From the NCBI RefSeq assembly GCF_019443425.1, contig NZ_CP080382.1, positions 1,426,001 through 1,490,000 on the forward strand: a stretch of DNA of 64,000 nucleotides, written 5' to 3'. A program made the translations under genes and the position numbers. Source of the stretch: Arthrobacter sp. PAMC25284. GTDB taxonomy: Bacteria; Actinomycetota; Actinomycetes; Actinomycetales; Micrococcaceae. Below the pieces are notes generated by a model. It was not told the DNA's origin. It did not search any database and was given only the letters and a program-made list of their open reading frames with translations. Shown here one piece after another: positions 27,407 to 36,464 of the stretch. Numbering within the stretch: the stretch's first letter is position 1; every line of letters starts with the position of its first letter.

Positions 27407-29224
27407 GTGACGCAGACCCCCGCCCAGGCGCCCGAGGCCGCAACAGTACCGCCAGCCCTCACCGGCGGGACAGCGGTCGTAACCGACACAGGCCGCGCAG
27501 ACGACTCAGCCCGCGCCGGTCGTCGCCTGGGGCGCCGTTCCGGGACCGGCCCCGGCAACCCTGCCGGGACCGGCACGCGCAGCAGCGCCGGACGGAATCT
27601 GGAGGGACACCAATGGATCGCCCGTCCGGCGGAGGCCTTCACCCCTGCAGCCCTGCGCCACCGCCTGATCGGCGGTATCCAGAGCTGGCGGGACTATCCG
27701 GCGTCACTCCGGCTGTGGTTCTGGCTCATCCCGGCCCTCACTGCCGGAATTGGCGGCATACTGCGCTTCGTCCGGCTGGACACCCCGCGGAGCCTGGTCT
27801 TCGACGAAACCTACTACGTCAAGGACGCCTACTCTTTCCTGGTCAGCGGTTATGAGCGAAGCTGGCCGGACAAAGCCAACGATTCCTTCATCGCCGGCAA
27901 CCCGGGCGTGCTGCTGGACACCCCCGAATATGTGGTGCACCCGCCGGTCGGCAAGTGGATGATCGCGGCTGGGATGTGGCTCTTCGGCCCGGACAACGCC
28001 TTCGGCTGGCGGTTCGGGGCGGCGCTGACCGGGACGTTGTCCATCTTCCTGTTGGCGCTGATCGCACAAAAGCTGTTCCGTTCCCTGGCACTCGGGGCGG
28101 TGGCCGGTGTATTGCTCGCCGTCGACGGCCACCACCTGGTGTTGTCCAGGACCTCCCTGCTCGACATCTTCCTGATGTTCTGGCTGCTGGCGGCCTTCGG
28201 CGCGCTGCTGCTGGACCGCGATGACGGCAGGCGCCGCCTCGCGGAGCGGCTCGGCCGGCAGGCCGCGGCGTCGCCGGCTGGGCACCCCTCCGGGCTGCAG
28301 CTGACGGCCGGCCCCTGGCTCGGAATCCGGTGGTGGCGTCTCACGGCCGGGGTCTGCCTGGGCCTGGCCGTCGGCACCAAATGGTCCGCCCTGTTCTTCC
28401 TCGCCGCCTTTGGCCTGCTCGCCGTATTCTGGGACCTGAGCGCGCGCCGGATTGCCGGGGTCCAGGCCTGGATCAGCGGCGGCATCCTCAAAGACGGCGT
28501 CGCCGCTTTCCTGGCCATCGTGCCGGTGGCCGGCATCACCTACGCCGCCACCTGGACAGGCTGGTTCCGCTCGACGGATGCCTACTTCCGGCGCTGGGCG
28601 GAGTCAAACCCCTCCGTCGAGTGGGGCTGGCTGCCGAACTCCGTCCGGTCACTGGCCCACTACCACCTCGAGGCCTACACCTTCCATCAGGGTCTCGGCT
28701 CCGATCATCCCTACGAAGCGAGCGCCTGGAGCTGGCTTGTGATGGGCCGGCCGACGTCCTTCTACTATGAGTCTCCGGAGCGGGGCACCCCGGGCTGCGG
28801 CATCGACAACTGCACCACGGCAATCCTGTCAGTCGGCAATCCGCTGATCTGGTGGAGCGCGGCCGCCTGCCTGGGCATCATTTTGTTCTGCTGGGCCGGC
28901 CGGCGGGATTGGCGTGCGGGCGCCATCCTCGCCGGGGTGGCCGCGGGCTACCTCCCGTGGTTCATGTATCCGGAGCGGACCACGTTCTTCTTCTACGCCC
29001 TGTCCTTCGAACCGTTCCTCGTGCTGGCCCTGGTCTACTGCCTGGGCCTGGTGCTCGGCCGCCGGACGGATCCGGCATGGCGCCGCCGCTCCGGACTGTA
29101 CCTCGTTACGTTGTTCGTTGTGACGGCCGTTCTTGTCTCGGCGTTCTTCTACCCGGTCTGGACCGCGGAGGTCATCTCTTACCAGGACTGGCGTTTCAGG
29201 ATGTGGATGCCTTCCTGGATCTAG
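27407..29224 (+). CDS. Dolichyl-phosphate-mannose-type protein mannosyltransferase (GT39)
   Basis: Polytopic membrane enzyme that transfers mannose from a polyprenyl-phosphate donor to Ser/Thr of secreted proteins. After about 75 Pro/Gly/Thr-rich residues comes the first membrane helix (LWFWLIPALTAGIGGILRFV). The family-defining acidic loop RSLVFDETYYVKDAYSFL holds the Asp-Glu pair. HPPVGKWMIAAGMWLFG and about ten more membrane helices follow, with a C-terminal PMT domain (NPLIWW, FFYALSFEPFLVLAL). It is about 605 residues long. Divergent from rsmI, a gene order found widely in actinobacteria. ATG 27398 is the alternative start. Confidence 0.92.
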   Translation: MTQTPAQAPEAATVPPALTGGTAVVTDTGRADDSARAGRRLGRRSGTGPGNPAGTGTRSSAGRNLEGHQWIARPAEAFTPAALRHRLIGGIQSWRDYPASLRLWFWLIPALTAGIGGILRFVRLDTPRSLVFDETYYVKDAYSFLVSGYERSWPDKANDSFIAGNPGVLLDTPEYVVHPPVGKWMIAAGMWLFGPDNAFGWRFGAALTGTLSIFLLALIAQKLFRSLALGAVAGVLLAVDGHHLVLSRTSLLDIFLMFWLLAAFGALLLDRDDGRRRLAERLGRQAAASPAGHPSGLQLTAGPWLGIRWWRLTAGVCLGLAVGTKWSALFFLAAFGLLAVFWDLSARRIAGVQAWISGGILKDGVAAFLAIVPVAGITYAATWTGWFRSTDAYFRRWAESNPSVEWGWLPNSVRSLAHYHLEAYTFHQGLGSDHPYEASAWSWLVMGRPTSFYYESPERGTPGCGIDNCTTAILSVGNPLIWWSAAACLGIILFCWAGRRDWRAGAILAGVAAGYLPWFMYPERTTFFFYALSFEPFLVLALVYCLGLVLGRRTDPAWRRRSGLYLVTLFVVTAVLVSAFFYPVWTAEVISYQDWRFRMWMPSWI

Positions 29225-29282
29225 GGCAGGATGGCAGGAGACCTCCGCCGCCGCCCGGGCGGCCCGGGAAGGGAGACTCCGT

Positions 29283-31112
29283 GTGAGAGAAGCAAGTACC
29301 GCGCTGCTCGCGGACCTGGATCCGGACAGCAACGTCACGGACCTGCTGCTTGAGCAGCATGCCAAGGATCCCGCGCATTCCCTGTACGCCCGCATGCACT
29401 CCGGCGGCTGGACCAACGTCACGGCACGTCAGTTCCTGAACCAGGTCACCGCCCTGGCGAAGGGCCTGATCGCCGGGGGCATCACCCCGGGCGAAACGGT
29501 GGCCGTGATGTCAGGCACCCGGTACGAATGGACCGTTGTTGATTTCGCCATCTGGTTCGCGGGCGGCGTGACCGTCCCGATTTACGAAACCTCCTCAGCC
29601 GGCCAGGTCGAATGGATCCTGCACGACAGCGCCGCCCGGCGTGTCTTCGTCCAGGACCGCGCCAAGGAAGGCCTGGTCCGGGGAGTGCTGGACGCCTCCA
29701 CACTGCTGGCCGACACTCTCGTCTCGGTCGTCCGGATGGACTACGAAGGCGACGCCCCTAATCTGGCGAGCCTCGCTGCTGCCGGCAGCGGCGTGGGCGA
29801 CGGCGAACTCGAACGCCACCGGTCGACGGCGGGATTGGCCGATGTTGCCTCCCTGGTCTACACCTCGGGAACGACCGGCCGGCCCAAGGGCTGCGAGATC
29901 ACCCACGGCAACTTCGCCCTGGTCGCCAAAAACATCATCCTGTTCCTGCCCGATGTGCTCCTGCCGAACGGCGCCCGGACACTGATGTTCCTGCCGCTGG
30001 CCCACGTCCTGGCCCGGGCCGTCCAGATGATCTGCCTGAGCGCCGGGGTGACGCTGGGGCACACCGCCAGCGCCAAGGATTTGCCCGCGGATTTTCGCAG
30101 TTTCAAGCCCACCTTCCTCCTGGTGGTGCCGCGGATCCTTGAGAAGGTCTATGCAGGCGCCGGGCAAAGGGCCGCACTCGCGCGCCGGGGCTGGCTCTTC
30201 GAGGCCGCCGCAACCGCCGCCGTCAGCTATTCCCAGGCCCTGGACGCCGCCGCACGGGGCGCAGGGGCTGGCCCCGGACTGATGTTGCGGGCCAGGCACG
30301 CGGCTTTCGCCCGCGTGGTCTATCCGAAGCTGCAGCAGGCCTTCGGCGGGCACCTGCGCTACACCGTGTCCGGAGCGAGCCCGCTGCGGTTACACGAGGC
30401 TCATTTCTTCCGCGGTGCCGGGATCCCCGTGCTGGAAGGCTACGGCCTCACGGAGACCACGGCGCCGTGCACGGCGAACACCCCCGCGCTGACCAAGGTC
30501 GGCACGGTGGGTATCCCGATCCCCGGAACCACCATCCGGGTCACGGACGACGGTGAAATCCTCGTCAAGGGAATCGGTGTTTTTAAGGGATACCATGCCG
30601 ATCCGGACGCCAACGCCGCGGCCTTCGTCGACGGATTCTTCCGCACCGGAGACCTCGGCTTCCTGGACGCGGACGGCTTCCTGACAATCACGGGGCGGAA
30701 GAAGGACCTGCTGGTCACCGCCGGCGGGAAAAACGTCGCTCCGGGCCCGCTCGAGGAAAAGATCCGGGAGCACCTGCTGGTCGGCCAGGCGGTCGTGGTC
30801 GGCGACGGCAGGCCGTTCATCGCCGCCCTGGTCATTCTGGATCCGGAGGGCCTGGAGCAGTGGTGCGCCAGGCACGGGCATCCGGCGATGAGCCGCGCCG
30901 AAGCGGCGGCGAACGAAGCCGTCCGGGTCGCCGTCCAAGGGGCCGTCAATGAGGCGAACAAGTTGGTAGCCCGGGCGGAGTCCATCCGTAGTTTTGTCAT
31001 TTTGGACGCTGACTTCAGCGTCGAATCGGGCTATCTGACGCCGTCGCTCAAAGTCATGCGGGACGCCGTCGTTCGGGACTTCGGCGCCCACATCGAGCGG
31101 ATCTACGGCTAG
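29283..31112 (+). CDS. AMP-dependent long-chain fatty-acid-CoA ligase
   Basis: Activates fatty acids to acyl-CoA through an acyl-adenylate. The 609 residues show the P-loop-like LVYTSGTTGRPKGCEITHGN, the VSGASPL and LEGYGLTETTA motifs, GDLGFLDADGFLTITGRKKD, and the C-terminal lysine region near SGYLTPSLKVMR. GTG 29283 has GGGAG seven to eight bases upstream, which decides the start; the frame is open further left into the preceding mannosyltransferase gene. Its TAG stop shares the bases CTAG with the stop of the convergent membrane protein gene. Confidence 0.93.
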   Translation: MREASTALLADLDPDSNVTDLLLEQHAKDPAHSLYARMHSGGWTNVTARQFLNQVTALAKGLIAGGITPGETVAVMSGTRYEWTVVDFAIWFAGGVTVPIYETSSAGQVEWILHDSAARRVFVQDRAKEGLVRGVLDASTLLADTLVSVVRMDYEGDAPNLASLAAAGSGVGDGELERHRSTAGLADVASLVYTSGTTGRPKGCEITHGNFALVAKNIILFLPDVLLPNGARTLMFLPLAHVLARAVQMICLSAGVTLGHTASAKDLPADFRSFKPTFLLVVPRILEKVYAGAGQRAALARRGWLFEAAATAAVSYSQALDAAARGAGAGPGLMLRARHAAFARVVYPKLQQAFGGHLRYTVSGASPLRLHEAHFFRGAGIPVLEGYGLTETTAPCTANTPALTKVGTVGIPIPGTTIRVTDDGEILVKGIGVFKGYHADPDANAAAFVDGFFRTGDLGFLDADGFLTITGRKKDLLVTAGGKNVAPGPLEEKIREHLLVGQAVVVGDGRPFIAALVILDPEGLEQWCARHGHPAMSRAEAAANEAVRVAVQGAVNEANKLVARAESIRSFVILDADFSVESGYLTPSLKVMRDAVVRDFGAHIERIYG

Positions 31113-32443
31113 GCGCGGCTGTTGCTCTCCTGGGCTTCCGCCTCGGCGGACGCATCCCCGTTCCGGGGTGCCTCCGTGGCGGAAGCGTCCTTCGCGAGGT
31201 TGCGCCGTTTACGTGTCGGCCACGTCAGGACCGCGGTGAGCACCGCCGCTGCTAGGACCAGGACACCGATCACGATCCCTGCATCCACCCAGAACTGGCC
31301 CGGGAATAGCCGGATCAGGGTGTCCTGCAGGGAGAACGTCCAGGTGCCGCTGGCGAAGAAGACACTATGGAAATCAGCAAAGAACTTCTCCCAGCCAAGG
31401 GAGGCCAGCACACCGAGGCCAATGATGATCACGAGGGTCGCGATCGAGCCGGCGAACAACCCGCGGCGCACTCCCCCGGGGCTGCGCCGGCGCAGGTAGA
31501 TCATGGCGACGACGCTGAGCAGGATCAACACGAAGCCTGCCGTGAAGGCGGACAGGATCACCAGCTTTACGTCGGCCATGTGGCTGACTTCACCGGCGGT
31601 GAAGAGGTTGTCACCGCTGCGGTTAACAAGCTCACCCAGGTAGCGGGCTCCGGACCAGTTACTGAGATAGTCCACCGCGTAGGAGCCGTACGTCGTGCGG
31701 TCATCGGTACTGAAACCGTACCCGTCGCCCGGGAAGCCGGGGCGGTTGTACTCCACCCAGAGGAACAGCGGACTGGTCACAGCACGGACCGCAAGGACCA
31801 GCAGGATGACCGGGTAGAAGACCGCGAGCAGTACCTGCATGACGCGCGGGGCTACGGGCTTGGCCTTGGCCGCCTGCTCGCGCTCCGCGTTCCGGCGCTC
31901 AACTTCTTCCTGGGGAGGGCGGACCTGCAGTGCCGATGTCCGCGACGGCTCGTTGTCGCTGGTCCCGCGGCCCGCCCCGGCATCCCCGGAAGCGGCCTCT
32001 GCCGCTTTGCGGACAGCACGCGAGTCCGGTTGCTTCCACGCTGCCGGCGGAACCGGCGGAACCGGCGGTGCGGGCTGCTCCGGATGTGGCGGTACCGTAC
32101 GGCCCGGAGACTCCTGTGGCGCGCGGCCCCCAGCGTCACGTGCCGAAACGGGGTCTCCCGCCGAAGCAGCGTCACGTGCCGAAGTGGCGTCCCTTGCCGA
32201 AGCAGCGTCACGTGCCGAAACGGGGTCTCCCGCCGAAGCAGCGTCACGTGCCGAAACGGGGTCGCCCGCCGGATCGGAGTGCTGCCCGGAACGGGTCTCG
32301 GGCACCGGGCCGGCGGTGCCGTCGCCGGCTTTCGTGGCCGCAGGGGCCGGCTTCATCCAGTCAAATGCGGGCTCGTCGCCGTCGTCGGTCGGATCCAGCA
32401 GAGGATCCTGCCGGTCGGGAGGGGTGGGACTTGTTTCAGTCAC
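31109..32443 (-). CDS. TIGR01906 family integral membrane protein with a repetitive N-terminal tail
   Basis: Function unknown. The 444 residues divide into a long hydrophilic N-terminus (about residues 1-205), rich in Pro/Ala/Asp, and a membrane part with four helices (VLLAVFYPVILLVLAVRAV, LILLSVVAMIYL, LVIIIGLGVLASLG, VLVLAAAVLTAVLTW). The conserved extracytoplasmic region has YNRPGFPGDGYGFSTDDR and the segment after it. The tail contains a 12-residue repeat (SARDAASAGDPV) encoded by a 36-base tandem repeat. The start GTG 32443 has GGAAG upstream at loose spacing. Converges with the acyl-CoA ligase gene. Confidence 0.8.
   Translation of the reverse strand: MTETSPTPPDRQDPLLDPTDDGDEPAFDWMKPAPAATKAGDGTAGPVPETRSGQHSDPAGDPVSARDAASAGDPVSARDAASARDATSARDAASAGDPVSARDAGGRAPQESPGRTVPPHPEQPAPPVPPVPPAAWKQPDSRAVRKAAEAASGDAGAGRGTSDNEPSRTSALQVRPPQEEVERRNAEREQAAKAKPVAPRVMQVLLAVFYPVILLVLAVRAVTSPLFLWVEYNRPGFPGDGYGFSTDDRTTYGSYAVDYLSNWSGARYLGELVNRSGDNLFTAGEVSHMADVKLVILSAFTAGFVLILLSVVAMIYLRRRSPGGVRRGLFAGSIATLVIIIGLGVLASLGWEKFFADFHSVFFASGTWTFSLQDTLIRLFPGQFWVDAGIVIGVLVLAAAVLTAVLTWPTRKRRNLAKDASATEAPRNGDASAEAEAQESNSRA
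32132..32272. repeat. 36-base coding tandem repeat, about 3.9 copies
   Basis: Copies begin at 32132, 32168, 32204 and 32240; the last is partial. Copies 1, 3 and 4 are almost identical, and copy 2 differs at several sites. The length is a multiple of three, so copy-number change would keep the reading frame of the membrane protein. Confidence 0.9.
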
Positions 32444-32591
32444 TTCAGCTTCGCTTCCGTAGGATTACACGCAGCCGGGTCTGGGCCCGGCACCGCAACT
32501 TATCTGTTTCCGAGCCTACCGTCAGGGTGTCGCACCCGGCGAAGAGCCACCCCGGGAGGGACCTCCCAATCGTATTAATGCCCCCCCTGCG

Positions 32592-32628
32592 GCGTGCGGG
32601 GACCGGGCCGGCCGGCCCGCGTGCACGC
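32592..32628 (-). terminator. Putative terminator after the L,D-transpeptidase gene
   Basis: A 16-base perfect palindrome (CGGGCCGGCCGGCCCG, 32604-32619) is flanked by GCGTGC (32592-32597) and GCACGC (32623-32628). It begins 14 bases past the stop codon at 32642. No U-tract follows. Confidence 0.45.
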
Positions 32629-32641
32629 AACAGCCAACGGC

Positions 32642-33853
32642 TCAATTGGCGTACTCCGCCCACGGGATGTTCCAGTCGCCGAAGCCGTCATCGAAGTGCG
32701 CGAACTCCCCTTCGGTGTTGACAACCTGGACGACGTCGCCGGTGGTCATGTTGTTAAAGACCCAGGCGGCCCGGTCAGCAGTCATGCCGATGCACCCATG
32801 GGACACATTGGTGTTTCCGATATAGGGCATCGCCGAGTCAAGGGCCTGGTGGATATACACGCCGCTTGGCGTCAGCCGGAAGGCGTACTCCACGTCGACT
32901 TCGCCATAGTTGGCCGGGTCCCCGGGTTTCAGGCCGATGCTGGCGGCGACGAAGCGGTCATAGCGGCGCTTTTCCATCAGGACCAGGTAGCCCCGCGCGG
33001 ACGGAAAGCGCTGGTCGCCCATGGTCACCGGCCAGGTGCCGGCCGGAACGTCATTGATGCTGACGGAGAAGGTGTGCGCGGAAGCATCGGCGACTGCCAC
33101 TTTCTTGTCGCCGATATGGATCGTCACGGTCTTGTTGAAGTTTCCAATCTGGCCGTTGCCCAGTTCCACACCGAACATCTTCATGTCCATCGTGATGGTG
33201 CTGTTTGCGGCCCAGAAGGTCTCCGGCCGGTAGCGGACCATGCGGTCGCTGAACCAGTGGAAGTCGCCCACCTGGCCGGACGTCGAGGTGATGGTGAGTG
33301 CTTTCTCCACAATGTCCCGGTTCAGCACGGGTTCGCTGAAGACGACCTGCAGGGGCTGCGCGACACCAACTTTCATGCCGTCCAGCGGGTAAATGGCCGC
33401 ATCGGCCTCATTGGCGGCGACCACGGTAGTGAACGTTCGGGTACTCTGCGTCGTCCGTCCTACGGTGTCCGCGACGGTGTACGAGTAGGTGTAGCTGGTA
33501 TCAAACTTCAGGGTGCCGGTCGTGGTCCAGACGGTTCGATCGGCGCTCAGCAGACCCGGCACCCTGTCGCCGGTGGCGCTCGTCAGGGCGGCACGGTCGA
33601 CGATTCCGTTGGTGACCGTCAGGGAGACGGGCGCGGCGGGGTTGACCTCAGTGGCACCGGCGGCCGGTACAACGGCTGCCTCTGCCAGGGTGGTGTCCGC
33701 GTCCGCGGAGCCCGGCAATCCAACAGCCGACTCGACGCCGCCGCTAGCCTGGTCCGGAGCGGGGACCCCGAAGGCGCCGCAGCCTGTAGCCAGCGCGCAG
33801 ACAAGCCCCAACAGGGCGATGTTACGGCCGGCTTTGCGGCGTACGGATGCCAT
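32642..33853 (-). CDS. L,D-transpeptidase lipoprotein with Ig-like domains
   Basis: Peptidoglycan cross-linking enzyme making 3-3 links between meso-diaminopimelate or similar residues. I start at ATG 33853 because the protein then begins with a clear lipoprotein signal (RKAGRNIALLGLVCALATGC, lipobox LATG before Cys near residue 23). Two Ig-like domains fill residues 60-260. The C-terminal YkuD domain has the catalytic signature NVSHGCIGM preceded by the histidine of VYIHQALDS. It is about 403 residues long. It is separated from upstream ahcY by a strong terminator. Confidence 0.92.
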   Translation of the reverse strand: MASVRRKAGRNIALLGLVCALATGCGAFGVPAPDQASGGVESAVGLPGSADADTTLAEAAVVPAAGATEVNPAAPVSLTVTNGIVDRAALTSATGDRVPGLLSADRTVWTTTGTLKFDTSYTYSYTVADTVGRTTQSTRTFTTVVAANEADAAIYPLDGMKVGVAQPLQVVFSEPVLNRDIVEKALTITSTSGQVGDFHWFSDRMVRYRPETFWAANSTITMDMKMFGVELGNGQIGNFNKTVTIHIGDKKVAVADASAHTFSVSINDVPAGTWPVTMGDQRFPSARGYLVLMEKRRYDRFVAASIGLKPGDPANYGEVDVEYAFRLTPSGVYIHQALDSAMPYIGNTNVSHGCIGMTADRAAWVFNNMTTGDVVQVVNTEGEFAHFDDGFGDWNIPWAEYAN

Positions 33854-33946
33854 CACAGGTCCCGCGCTATTCCATGCGTCATCCTGCCAGCATAGGCGAA
33901 TCGGGCACGACATCCGGGCGCTTTCCGGCACGATCCGGTTACAAAG

Positions 33947-33988
33947 CGGGGCCCCGGACCGCACGTCTTACCGCGGTCCGGGGCCCCG
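33947..33988 (-). terminator. Hairpin terminator after ahcY
   Basis: CGGGGCCCCGGACCGC (33947-33962) and GCGGTCCGGGGCCCCG (33973-33988) form a perfect 16-bp stem with a 10-base loop, 54 bases after the ahcY stop. Confidence 0.75.
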
Positions 33989-34042
33989 TCGTCACCTCAG
34001 GCGCGGTACTGCGGCCACGCCGGCCCGGGTAGCCGCGGGCTC

Positions 34043-35521
34043 CTAGTAGCGGTAGTGCTCCGGCTTGAACGGGCCGGCCACGTCCAGGTCCAGGTACTCG
34101 GCCTGCTCCTTCGACAGTTCGGTCAGTTCCACGTCCAGGGGGCCAAGGTGGAGCCGGGCCACCTTCTCGTCCAGAATCTTCGGCAGCACGTAGACCTGCT
34201 TTTCGTACTCGCGTTCGCCCTCGGGCTGGTCCCGCTTGGTGAACAGCTCGATTTGCGCGATCGTCTGGTTCGCGAAGGAGTTGCTCATCACGAAGGACGG
34301 GTGGCCGGTGGCGTTCCCGAGGTTGAGCAGCCGGCCTTCCGACAAGACGATGATGGAGCGTTCCTCCGGCGTACCCGCGCCGAAGACCCACTCGTGCACC
34401 TGGGGCTTGATCTCGACCTTCGTGACGCCGGGGATCCGGGCCAGGCCGGCCATGTCGATTTCGTTGTCGAAGTGGCCGATGTTTCCGACGATGGCCTTAT
34501 CGCGCATACCGGCCATGTGTTCGGCCATAATGACGTCTTTGTTGCCGGTGGTGGTGATGAAGATGTGGCCCTCGCTGAGGACGGACTCCAGCTTTGCCAC
34601 CTGGTAGCCGTCCATGGCTGCCTGCAGCGCGCAGATCGGGTCGATTTCGGTCACGATGACCCGCGAGCCCTGGCCGCGGAGGGCTTCGGCTGCGCCCTTT
34701 CCAACATCACCGTAGCCGCACACGACGGCGACCTTGCCGCCCATCAGTACATCCGTGGCGCGGTTGATGCCGTCCGGCAGGGAGTGCCGGATGCCGTACT
34801 TGTTGTCGAATTTGCTCTTGGTGACCGAATCGTTGACGTTGATCGCCGGGAACAACAGTTTGCCCTGCTCCGCGAGCTGGTAGAGACGGTGCACGCCCGT
34901 GGTGGTTTCCTCGGTGACGCCAAGCAGCCGGGAGCCGATCCTGGTCCACTTCTGCGGATCCGCCTCCAGCGATGCGCGCAGGACGCTGAGGAATACGGTG
35001 CCTTCCTCGGACTCGTCGGCGGCGGCGTCCGGGACTGCGCCGAGGGCTTCAAATTCGGCGCCCTTGTGAACCAGCATGGTGGCGTCTCCGCCGTCGTCCA
35101 GGATCATGTTCGGGCCGAGGTCCGGATTGGCGTCCGCCCCGGGCCAGGTCAGGATCTGCTCGGCCGTCCACCAGTATTCCTCAAGCGTCTCCCCCTTCCA
35201 GGCGAAGACCGGGACGCCCTGCGGATCCTGCGCGGTTCCGTTGCCCACTACGACCGCGGCGGCGGCCTCGTCCTGGGTGGAGAAGATGTTGCAGGAAGCC
35301 CAGCGGACGTCCGCGCCGAGAGCGGTGAGCGTCTCGATCAGAACTGCGGTCTGGACGGTCATGTGCAGGGAGCCGGCGATGCGCGCGCCCTTGAGCGGCT
35401 GGCTGGGACCAAACTCTTCGCGCAGGGACATCAGCCCGGGCATTTCGTGCTCGGCGAGGCGGATCTGGTGCCGCCCTGCCTCGGCCAGCGCGATGTCGGC
35501 AATCTTGTAATCGAAAGTCAT
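34043..35521 (-). CDS. ahcY: Adenosylhomocysteinase
   Basis: Hydrolyses S-adenosylhomocysteine to adenosine and homocysteine, clearing the inhibitor of methyltransferases; NAD-dependent. The 492 residues show [34 protein letters not shown], the NAD-binding [17 protein letters not shown] near residue 275, and the C-terminal PFKPEHYRY with the catalytic lysine-tyrosine tail. The insertion typical of the long actinobacterial form is present. The start ATG 35521 has AAAGGAT upstream; the frame is open much further left but without homology. It lies about 100 bases downstream of the Trm112 gene on the same strand. Confidence 0.97.
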   Translation of the reverse strand: MTFDYKIADIALAEAGRHQIRLAEHEMPGLMSLREEFGPSQPLKGARIAGSLHMTVQTAVLIETLTALGADVRWASCNIFSTQDEAAAAVVVGNGTAQDPQGVPVFAWKGETLEEYWWTAEQILTWPGADANPDLGPNMILDDGGDATMLVHKGAEFEALGAVPDAAADESEEGTVFLSVLRASLEADPQKWTRIGSRLLGVTEETTTGVHRLYQLAEQGKLLFPAINVNDSVTKSKFDNKYGIRHSLPDGINRATDVLMGGKVAVVCGYGDVGKGAAEALRGQGSRVIVTEIDPICALQAAMDGYQVAKLESVLSEGHIFITTTGNKDVIMAEHMAGMRDKAIVGNIGHFDNEIDMAGLARIPGVTKVEIKPQVHEWVFGAGTPEERSIIVLSEGRLLNLGNATGHPSFVMSNSFANQTIAQIELFTKRDQPEGEREYEKQVYVLPKILDEKVARLHLGPLDVELTELSKEQAEYLDLDVAGPFKPEHYRY

Positions 35522-35622
35522 CTGAATCCTTTGTTCTAGCCGGCTGGTGTGCCGGTGACCATGAAGTACTTCGGTGCCGCAATCGAAACCGATGGGCCGG
35601 GGCGGCGCGATCGTGGTGCGGG

Positions 35623-35850
35623 CTAACCTGCTGCCGGTGCAGCGTCGTGCCGGTCGGACGGGGCTGCGGCGGCCGCAGCGAGCAATTCGGGCGGGAGCAA
35701 CAGCGGAATGCCGTCTTCGATGCTGTAGCGGAGCGTCTTTCCCGACTCGTCGGCTGCGGCGGAGACAAGCTCTTCGCCGTCCTGCTCCAGCGGTGAACCG
35801 GTGACCGGGCATCTCAGAACGGACAACAGGTCGGGGCTGAGCTTTGGCAT
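35623..35850 (-). CDS. Trm112 family protein
   Basis: Small protein of 75 residues. [21 protein letters not shown] followed by [12 protein letters not shown] is the Trm112/YcaR core; these proteins commonly act as partners or activators of methyltransferases. Only one cysteine of the usual zinc ribbon remains. The C-terminus is Ala-rich. The start ATG 35850 has AGGGAG eight bases upstream. Probably co-transcribed with ahcY. Confidence 0.85.
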   Translation of the reverse strand: MPKLSPDLLSVLRCPVTGSPLEQDGEELVSAAADESGKTLRYSIEDGIPLLLPPELLAAAAAAPSDRHDAAPAAG

Positions 35851-35933
35851 AGTGGACGCTCCCTGATGGGCGCCACAACAGGCGCCCGTGGCTGACGGAC
35901 AGTGCAGTTCCCAGCCTACCGTCAGTTGCGGGC

Positions 35934-36323
35934 TTACGAAGGCTCGCGCAGCACGCGCAGATGCCCCCGTCGGGCACCTTCGGCAGGCGCCGGAGCCTCC
36001 AGCGCGGGATGCAGGGTGCGCTGGCCTTTTGCAGGGTCCGCAGCGGGTGGTCGGGAGGCAGCCTCACGGACGGCATTGGCGAGCGCAAGCAGATCGTCGG
36101 GGCCGGGGCCGGCGGGAGTTGCCGGCATCGCGAGCCGCAGCACTTCCCACCCGCGGGGGACGGTCAAGGACCCGGCATGCTGGTCACACAAGTCGTAGCA
36201 GTGCGGTTCGGCATAGGTGGCCAGGGGCCCCAGCACGGCGGTGGAGTCGGCATAGACGTACGTCAAGGTCGCTACCGCAGAATTGCGGCAGGCTGACCTT
36301 GAACAAAGACGAATTGCACCCAC
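35934..36323 (-). CDS. DUF3499 family protein
   Basis: Actinobacteria-specific protein of unknown function, 129 residues with the start at GTG 36323. The conserved N-terminal core begins [19 protein letters not shown] and continues with [20 protein letters not shown] and YDLCDQHA; its Cys/His spacing resembles a zinc site. The C-terminus is Pro/Ala-rich. The open frame extends upstream to 36461, but the conserved part starts here and GGAGGAG lies 13-14 bases before. It sits beside the zincin-like gene and whiB locus, as Rv3258c does in M. tuberculosis. Confidence 0.85.
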   Translation of the reverse strand: MGAIRLCSRSACRNSAVATLTYVYADSTAVLGPLATYAEPHCYDLCDQHAGSLTVPRGWEVLRLAMPATPAGPGPDDLLALANAVREAASRPPAADPAKGQRTLHPALEAPAPAEGARRGHLRVLREPS

Positions 36324-36452
36324 GACATCACAGACTACTCCTCCCGGCAGCCAGGACCGCGCATTGAAACGCCGGATGTCCCGGCGGGCCCTGCACTTGG
36401 CCGCGCCCGGCGCAGCGGGATGGGTCGTATCGCGTAAACCAGCCGCCGGGTT

Positions 36453-36458
36453 TAGAGT
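36453..36458 (+). promoter_or_regulatory. Possible -10 element of the zincin-like gene
   Basis: TAGAGT ends six bases (caaggt) before ATG 36465. The spacer AAGGT could instead serve as a very close ribosome binding site. Confidence 0.45.
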
Positions 36459-36464
36459 CAAGGT

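Noticed and set aside
32132..32272. Possible CRISPR array
   Set aside because: The 36-base units are directly adjacent without unique spacers and encode protein repeats in frame.
35522..35622. S-adenosylhomocysteine riboswitch upstream of ahcY
   Set aside because: The conserved core and pseudoknot sequence could not be found in the leader, which is also short.
35851..35933. Missing phosphomannomutase (manB) as evidence of deletion
   Set aside because: Relatives may place manB near here, but I cannot establish the ancestral order for this genus from the sequence alone.
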